From Hirsutella rhossiliensis (lineage: Eukaryota > Ascomycota > Sordariomycetes > Hypocreales > Ophiocordycipitaceae): DNA of 64,000 nt. The translations under genes and the position numbers were made by a program. The stretch covers positions 4,092,001-4,156,000 of the forward strand of contig NW_025408670.1 in the NCBI RefSeq assembly GCF_020360975.1, given 5' to 3'. Within the stretch, counting starts at the first letter, position 1, and every line of letters begins with the position of its first letter. The notes under the pieces were generated by a model that saw only the letters and a program-made list of their open reading frames with translations, had not been told where the DNA came from and did not search any database. Positions 57,201 through 64,000 of the stretch are shown one piece after another.

Positions 57201-58860
57201 TTACTAGTTTAACTAAAAATTAATCGTGCTCTTAGCTAGAATTAAACTAACTTTAGCGTTATAGCTAGTAGACTTCTTAGGTATATAACTATTATACTAT
57301 AAGGGTAGTAGTAATATATTACTTATATAAATTAGTTATAAAAACTAGACCGTTAACTTAAATAAGCTTATACTCCTATTAATAATTAAATATAGGATAT
57401 AGGTCTCTCTTTATAGGTTTTAAAGAGAGAACTATCTTAATAGGATATTTTCCCTTATACTTTATTTTCTAGAGCTCTTTTATAGCTAGCTATACGCTAT
57501 TAAACTACCTCCTTTTCTTCTTATTACTTAAAAGAACTTATTTTTATCTAAACTATATTTATTTACTTTATAAGTTAAGAATATAAGCTATAAAGTATAC
57601 TAGTAGAAGGTCGGTATTTTTAAGGAATTAATTTCTTTAGTTTAATTACTAATTATTATAGTATTTAGTATAGTTTAACTAAGTAGCGTTTATATATCCT
57701 TATAAGTACTCCTATATAAAATTATTATTATTATCTATATAAATATTAAAGTAGTAATCTTTTATCTTACTTATTTCTTAAAGAAGGTAATCTTAAGGTA
57801 AGAACTAGTTAGTAAGCGATATTCTCTTACCTTTAGTAAGTAATATTATAGTATAGAAGTCTTTAAGAGCTAGTTTAATCTTTTTAAGCTTAAACTAATA
57901 CTATCCGTTTAACTTAAAGTTTATAATTTTATAAGAGCCTTTTATAAGGATATAATAAGCTAAGAAGAGCTCTAAACGTTCTTAAACGTTTAATATATAT
58001 ATAATAAAGTAAAACTAAGAGTTTTATAACCTTAAGTTATTCTATATTAATTTAAGTCTATTAAATATAAAAAAGTTACTACTAACTATAACTATAGCTA
58101 ACTCTTTATAACGCTATAAGGTAAGCTTAATATACTATACTAAGCTATAAAGTCGACCTAAATATTTAAACTTTCTTTATAGCTCTTTTACCTTTATATA
58201 GTCTCCTTATAAGTAATACTTCTCTAGCTTTATAAGATATTTATTATAGTTCTAACTTATTAAGAATGCTTAATAATAAAGATTAATAATATATCTTAGG
58301 TAGTATAGTCGGCGATAGTAGTACTATTTTAAGCTTATCTATAAGTAGAGCTACTTAAGTATAAACTTAATAGCGGTTTTATTTAACGAGGCGTTATTTA
58401 ATATAAAATATCTAATTAAATCTCTACTAATATTATATTCTTAAAGTATCTTAATAACAATTAATTTAATATTTTCGCTAGTATATTTACTTTAGATATA
58501 TTATATACTTAGAATTATAGACCTTTACTTATTAGTAGTATTAATCTATATAGACGTATTATTAATAGATCTAATATCTTCTTAGCTAACTTTTTAAAAC
58601 TAAGCTTAAAATATAGAAAAAGTATACGCTTAGAACTATCGCGAATAGCGTATTACGCCCCCCTAAGTATAGCCTCGTATAGCTATTAGCGGGTGCGTAA
58701 TATACTATTAAAGATTACGAATTAGGCGAGGTTCTCCTTTATATAGGTAGAAAACTCTTCCTTGCCCTCGCTAACTAAGGGTATATACCCCCCCCTATTA
58801 ACGGGACTAAGCCCGGACCTAACTTAGGACCCTAGCCTAGATATAAGGAGGGCCCCTTTA
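54281..58860. other. 4.6 kb of unresolved RIP-degraded sequence
   Basis: No LTR pair, inverted repeat or RNA gene was found. Forward frames with RIP-type stops run for hundreds of codons, for example near 54600-55450 (KKGDIDSFNLILLIIYKFYL) and 57230-58870 (GSIVGDSSTILSLSISRAT). The protein families are not recognised, and the reverse strand also gives long frames in 55000-57000. Older transposons, possibly DNA elements, are the best guess. A poly-A/T-rich patch near 54480-54520 may be the LINE-D1 tail. Confidence 0.35.
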
Positions 58861-58869
58861 ACCCCTTAA

Positions 58870-61209
58870 CTTAAGGGTTAAAATAAGTACCTTAAAGGCT
58901 AGGGCCTACTTAAAAGAAGCTTTAAAAGGCTAACGCTTTTTAAGGACCCTAGAAGAAAGGCCTAGGACCTAAGACTAAGACCTAGAGGATATTAAGATAG
59001 AAGATAATACTTAGCCTATACTAAAGACTAGCTTCTTTAGGCCTAGCCTAGCCCTACCTTAAGCTAGCTACTTCTAGCCTAACTAGCCCTTAAAGTAAGT
59101 AAAGGGGTAAAAGAGAGCTATACTTAGTAGCCCTATTAGCCTTACGCTTATCCGACCTATATTTTAACGCTCGTAGTAGACCTAGCCCTAGCCCTAGTAC
59201 CCTTTCCCTAGGGACTAGGCCTAAGGCTTCCTTTAGTAGGCCCTCTAGGCTCTTAAGGAAGCCTAAAAAATTAAACCCTTTTATAAGACCCTTATAAAAG
59301 GGCTTAAGAAGGCAGCTATAAGGACCCTAGACCGCTAACAGCCCCTATAATAGCCCCTATACTAGCCTAAGGCCGCCTAGCAGCCTAGGGCTACCTAAGG
59401 AAACCTTAAAGTAAGCTCGTAGGCTAAGGTTACTATAAAGAAGGCGCTTAAGGCCCTAGCTAAGGCCCCGGCTAAGGCCCTAGCTAAGGCCCTAGCGAAA
59501 GCCCTAGCTAAGACCCTAGCTAAGGCCCTAGCTAAGAGGAACGTAAAAGAGGACTTCTAACTTATCTTAAAGCTAAAGAAGGGATCGCTAACGCCGACTA
59601 TTAACCTTATTACGCTTTATAATAAGCTTAATAAAGTTATAAAGGAACTAGCTATATTAGCTCTATTAACCTCGAATAAAGGTAATATAGTTATAACGAT
59701 AAAGGCCCTATATATAGTAAAGAAGCTTTTAAAGTAGTAGGAGAAGTAGTCCTTATACCTTAAGAAGCTACCTATTAAATCGGCCGACCTTCCTACTAGC
59801 TAGACTAAGCTAGTAGCCTAAAGCATCCCTAACCTCTTAGAGACCCCTATCCTCGATATCTTTACTATAGAAGCTAAAACCTTTAGCGGGATAGATATCC
59901 TAGGGTAGCTTAGGTAGCTAGGCACCTTAGGCCTAACGTAAAAGGTAAGATCGGTCGTCTTTATAGTCCCTTTAAAGGCTATAAGGGCCGAATACCGGAA
60001 AAAAGGCCTCTATATAATAGGTCTATAAATTTAAGTCGAGGCCTATAAGGAATATACTATACGTATATAGTACTATAGGTGCCTTTCCTTTAGCTATAAC
60101 CCCTAGACCTACTAGTAGCCTATTAAGTATACCTTTTACCTAGAAAAGTACCTAACTAAGGACTATAACTACCTTAGCTATAAGGCTAGCTAAGGCTGCT
60201 CTTACTTTAAGGTCTAATACTATAACTATAAGGGAGAGCACCTTATAACTAATAAAGTATAATATAGAGTCTATAAGGGAATAACTAATACTTAATAGCC
60301 TTAGCTATCTTACGCCTATAAAGCCCTTAAAGTACCTTAGGCCCCCTAGGCCTAACTATAACCTTATTAGTATTATATAGTATAATATTAATAGGTAAGA
60401 AATAGCTAACCTATCGATCTTAGAGTAGGCCCTAGAAATAAGAGTAGACCTTATCTTATTATAAGAGCCTTACCTTTATAAGATCGATAATAGCTATATC
60501 CCTATATAATATCTAGCCTATAACGTTATAACCCTTATCCCCTCTACTAACTTTCCTAAGCTTGCTAGGAGGCCTAGGGTTATAGCTTATAAGAGGAAGG
60601 AAGCTTAGATAAAAGCTAGCCCTAGCTTTAACCTCTTTTACGATCCCGATATATAGGCTATAAAGGTAGAAGGCGCTAAGCTATTTACCCTTATTAACCT
60701 ATATAATAAAAAAGAGGTTAAAAGGGCCCTAGCTAGCTAAGGCTAGTAAGGGCCCCTTATAATAAAAAGGCTACTATTAATAGCCTAGCTCTTATAATAG
60801 CCCTTCTTATTAATAAGGGACTTTAGCTTATACTACCTTTATTAAAACCCTTTTATAAAACCCTTTAAGGCCTATAAGGTAGAAGCCCTTATTAGCTAGC
60901 TTAACCGCTATAAGGCTTCCTTACTAATAGACCTTAAGGTAGCTATAAAAGGCACCTATTAAAGGAAAGGCTTAAAAGGGGCCTTAGTTATAAACCTTAC
61001 TTTCTATAGCCCCTTTAAATAGCTAACCTAAGCTAACTTCTTAGAGGCTATAGGCTTAGATTATAAGCCTATAGCCTTTAAAGCTAGCTTAAGGGGCCCT
61101 AATACGCTACTACTAGCTAGGCCTACTACCTATAATTATAGGAAAGTAAACTAAAAGGTATTTTAAGAATACCTAGCTAAAAAGGAATAGGACCTCCTTA
61201 TCGCTATAA
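58870..61209 (+). pseudogene. LINE-D2: ORF1 and endonuclease, RIP-degraded
   Basis: Forward strand. ORF1 (about 58870-60300) is Pro/Ala/Lys-rich, with an (AKAL)n repeat at 59447-59536. A gag-like core reads PLKAIRAEYRKKGLYIIGL near 59970, and Cys/His knuckles near 60070-60250 are now mostly Tyr (YYRCLSFSYNP(Q)TY(Q)(Q)P). The endonuclease domain runs from about 60420 to 61209: ILLQEP-like IIRALPL/LILL(Q)EPYLYK near 60450, RDFSLYYL (usual GDFN-HH) near 60815, LINLTFYSPF near 60990, LDYKPIAF (usual SDH-P) near 61060. It is cut at 61209 by a solo copia-1 LTR. Confidence 0.7.
59447..59536 (+). repeat. 12-bp tandem repeat in LINE-D2 ORF1
   Basis: About seven copies of gctaaggcccta with small variations, in frame, encoding Ala-Lys-Ala-Leu/Pro units. 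It resembles Lys/Ala-rich nucleic-acid-binding tails. Confidence 0.85.
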
Positions 61210-61777
61210 TATAAGGAACGGTGTTCCTACTATAAATAAAGCAGCTATAATATACTCTCCCGATTATATAAGCTAATAAGTAGTATATTAATTATAGATA
61301 AAATCTTATCTTATAGAGCAAGAATCGCTCGTTATTTTACAAGTTATTATATATTAAACGGGTTGCCGGTTATCGTATAATCGGGAATCGAAGGAATAGA
61401 GCTAGCTTAGAATACTAGCTAAGACCTCTTAAGAATACCGGCACGACCAACCTCCTTTAAACACGAATATTAGTAGAACCAAGACACTTCTAGATTCACT
61501 CGAGGTATCACGGAATTTCCTAGTCTTAGGGCTATACGGCAGCCTAAATCTGGTCCCGAAAGGTTCTTCCGTTCAGCTATAATTGTCTATATAAGACAGT
61601 ATGTCCGCTAGTAAATAGATTAAGAATGATTAACTTAAACACCTCTTTTATATACTAATATACTACTAATAAATTCCGTTGAAAATCCTACCTTATACTC
61701 CTTCTTCCCCTCTATTACGTAGTCTTACGTGATTCCTTAATTTCCTAAAATTCCGCTTTTGCTTATATACCTTAAGA
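61210..61777 (+). mobile_element. solo LTR of the copia-1 family, lightly RIPped
   Basis: 568 bp from tataaggaac to ccttaaga, flanked by a perfect duplication tataa (61205-61209 and 61778-61782). It keeps many CpA/TpG sites (cacgaccaacctcc, acacgaat), so it is one of the younger copies. It interrupts LINE-D2 after the endonuclease. Confidence 0.93.
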
Positions 61778-61782
61778 TATAA

Positions 61783-64000
61783 AGAGGGCTATAAAAAGAA
61801 ACGACTTAGAAGGGATAGCTTTCCTTTTAATAAGAACCCTTATAAAGGCTTTAAACGTAGCGATACTAAAAAAGAGGCCTTATAAGGGATCTAAGCCTTA
61901 GTAAACTAACGAGCTAACCTACTTTTAGAAAGCCCTAAGCTTAGCCTAACGGGCTTATAGGCTAGCCTAGGATAAAGAGAGCTAAAAGAGCTTTATAAAG
62001 GCTTAAAATAGCTTTAAGTATACTATTAAGGCTACTAAAAAGTAATACTAAGAGAGCTTTTTAATAGAAGTAGTAAGAAAGGACGTCTTTATAGCCTTTT
62101 CTTATACTAAGGCTAGAGCTAACCCTACCCTTCTTAGTATCTTATATATAAAAGAAAGGATAGAGGTAAAAGCTAATACCTTTATAGAAAAATACGAGGC
62201 TTTCCTAATAACCCTTTTTCTAACCCTAGACCCTAGCTCTAGCCCTCCCTTTAGCCCCCCTTAGAGCCTAGAAAAAGAAGAGCCCCTAGGCTATATAGGT
62301 AGTAAGGGCACGGTTAAGTAGGACTAGCTAGAGCTAAAGGACCCTAAGATTAAGAGGGCTATTTTTAGCTCTTTTAATAAGAAAGCCCCTAGCCTAGACT
62401 CCCTTAGCTTCCTCCCTATTTAATACGCGTATAAGGCTATCCCTATAGTCTTTAATAGGGCCTATAAAGCTCTATTTAACTAAGGATACTACCTTAAAGA
62501 AGAAGCTATAAAATTATACTTCCTAAGTAAAATAAGCTAGTCTATACTATCCCTAAGGCCTATAGGGTTATAAGTCTACTTAACTACTTAGGAAAGGTCC
62601 TTAAAAAGCTATACGCTACCTAGCTAAGCTATTTAGCTAATATAGGTAGGCTTCTAAACCCTACGTAGCTAAGGGGACGAAAATAGCGGTTAGCTATAGA
62701 CACGGCCTTCCTCCTTCTATACTATATTTAAAAGAAGCGGGAGTCTAATAAGAAGGCTATTACTAGTACCCTCTTATTAAATATAAAGGGCGCCTTTAAT
62801 TTTATATCGAAGGAATAGCTTATAAGGGTCCTAAGGGAATTAAACCTCCCTAAGGCCCTTATAAGCTACGTAGACTACTTCCTTACTAAAAGAAAGATCT
62901 AGCTAGCCTTCGAGGGGTAAGTCTAGCCCCTTATAGACCTAGTAATAGGAGTGCCCTAAGGGTCCCCTATTAGCCTTATTTTATTCCTCTTATACATAAG
63001 GGGGATACTAGCGGCTAGGGGATATTAGCGGCTAGGGGATACTAGCTATCTTATATAGATAACTTTAGTATCTCTATAACGTTAACCTTAGCTAAAAAGA
63101 ACGTTTAGTAGCTAGAAGTAATAGCTGCTAACCTATTCGAATAAGCTAAAGACTAAGGGGTCTACTTTAACCCTTTAAAGATAGAACTTATTTACTTTAG
63201 TAGGCAACGGCAGCCTATTTTAGAGGGTATAACGGTAGGAGGCTTATTTTTCTAAGTAAAGCCCTTAGTATAGTAGCTAGGGGTCTTCTTTAATTCTAGG
63301 CTCCTATTTAAATAATATATTAAGAAGAAGGTAGCTTTTATATAAGCTGCCTTCGAAGGACTATCCCGCCTAACCTCTATATAAAAAGGCCTATTATTTA
63401 GAGCCTTTAGATAGCTCTACTAGGCCTACGTAACCTCTATAGTAGACTATAGGGCCTAACTTTAATATAGGGGGCCTAAGACCCCTAAGAGCCTTATAAA
63501 GCCTTTTTAAAGGCTATAAAACTAAGCTCTTTTAAAGGTCTTAAGGGCCTTTAAAAGATCCCTTATTAAGGGTTTAGAAGCTAAAGCGGCCTTACCGCTA
63601 CTAAAGGTACGATTTAAAAGGGTATGCCTCTCCTACGCCCTTAAGACCTTATACTTCTTACCTAGTTACCCTATAAGGCAAGCTTACGACCTAGCTATAT
63701 AAGATAACCTCGCTAACTTAGGCTCCGACTTAAGGGCCTTAAGCTATATTAGGCTATATATATAGCTCTTTCGCCTCCTTAAAGGCCTAGTAGCTATTAT
63801 AGGACCTAATTATAACTTAGAAAGAAGGAAAGCTAGCTAGGAGCCCTTATAGGCCTTAAAGCCTAAGGCCTTTATTATAATAATAAAGGCCCCTAAGCCC
63901 TTAGCTAAGAAGTAATACTAACGCCTTTTAGCTAGCTTAGCTAGCTTAAAAGACTTTAGATTATAGCCCTTAGCCTTCTATACTAATAGCTTTAAGGGGT
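61783..64000 (+). pseudogene. LINE-D2: reverse transcriptase and start of RNase H, RIP-degraded, cut by window end
   Basis: Forward strand. After a linker (61783-62400) the RT reads AYRVISLLNYLGKVLKKLY near 62560, TSTLLLNIKGAFNFI near 62768, IGVP(Q)GSPISLILFLLYIRG near 62945, and the active-site region near 63050 in degraded form. Then come VYFNPLKIELIYFSR(Q)R near 63160 and the thumb to 63660. RNase H begins near 63970 with LAFYTNSFKG at the edge. It matches LINE-D1 (51164-54280) closely and lacks the solo LTR found there. Tandem doubling of ggcgatactagcgg-like bases lies near 63005-63045. Confidence 0.78.

Noticed and set aside
1..64000. CRISPR array, bacterial operon or phage features
   Set aside because: No regularly spaced direct repeats, ribosome-binding sites or prokaryotic genes; everything points to a RIP-affected fungal genome.

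Overview
The window is gene-poor, AT-rich fungal DNA made almost entirely of nested transposable elements. Most of it shows the mark of repeat-induced point mutation (RIP) of filamentous ascomycetes: CpA and TpG are almost absent, TpA is very common, CpG survives, and recognisable transposon proteins are broken mainly at Gln and Trp codons, with Cys/His/Asp turned to Tyr/Asn. I see no host protein gene and no functional tRNA or rRNA gene. This fits an AT-isochore, pericentromeric block or dispensable-chromosome segment of a Pezizomycotina fungus; the species cannot be named from the sequence.

Layout. (1) 1-15.4 kb: a reverse-strand gypsy element (gypsy-A) carrying two Ty1/copia elements, copia-1 (59-5858, reverse) and copia-2 (8764-14967, forward), each with matched LTRs and a 5-bp target duplication. 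(2) 15.5-28.8 kb: a RIP-degraded reverse-strand LINE (LINE-B). Inside it are an unclassified ~690-bp insertion, a short gag-only LTR element (17509-19381), and a GC-rich, non-RIPped forward LINE (LINE-A, 19772-25731). (3) 28.8-40.2 kb: a chromodomain gypsy (gypsy-B, reverse) containing a non-RIPped pogo/Fot1-type DNA transposon (29616-32400), a solo copia-1 LTR (35133-35700) and a 364-bp miniature LTR element (37950-38313). (4) 41258-49064: a full-length chromodomain gypsy (gypsy-C, reverse) with an extra antisense ORF in its 3' region, followed by a solo LTR of the same family. (5) 50.6-64 kb: two copies of another degraded LINE family (LINE-D), with three solo copia LTRs and unresolved degraded sequence between them.

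Most boundaries were placed by matching LTR pairs or solo LTRs of equal length and reading identical 5-bp duplications on each side. For one solo LTR a related uninterrupted LINE copy also gives the empty site. The copia elements and the miniature element share a primer-binding site that looks complementary to the anticodon-arm region of initiator tRNA-Met, as in Drosophila copia, so the miniature element may be mobilised by the copia machinery. LINE-A and the pogo element are the only long stretches of normal composition. Their ORFs are broken by single-base shifts, several of which are repaired by adding one base to a short homopolymer, so they may be intact in the real genome.
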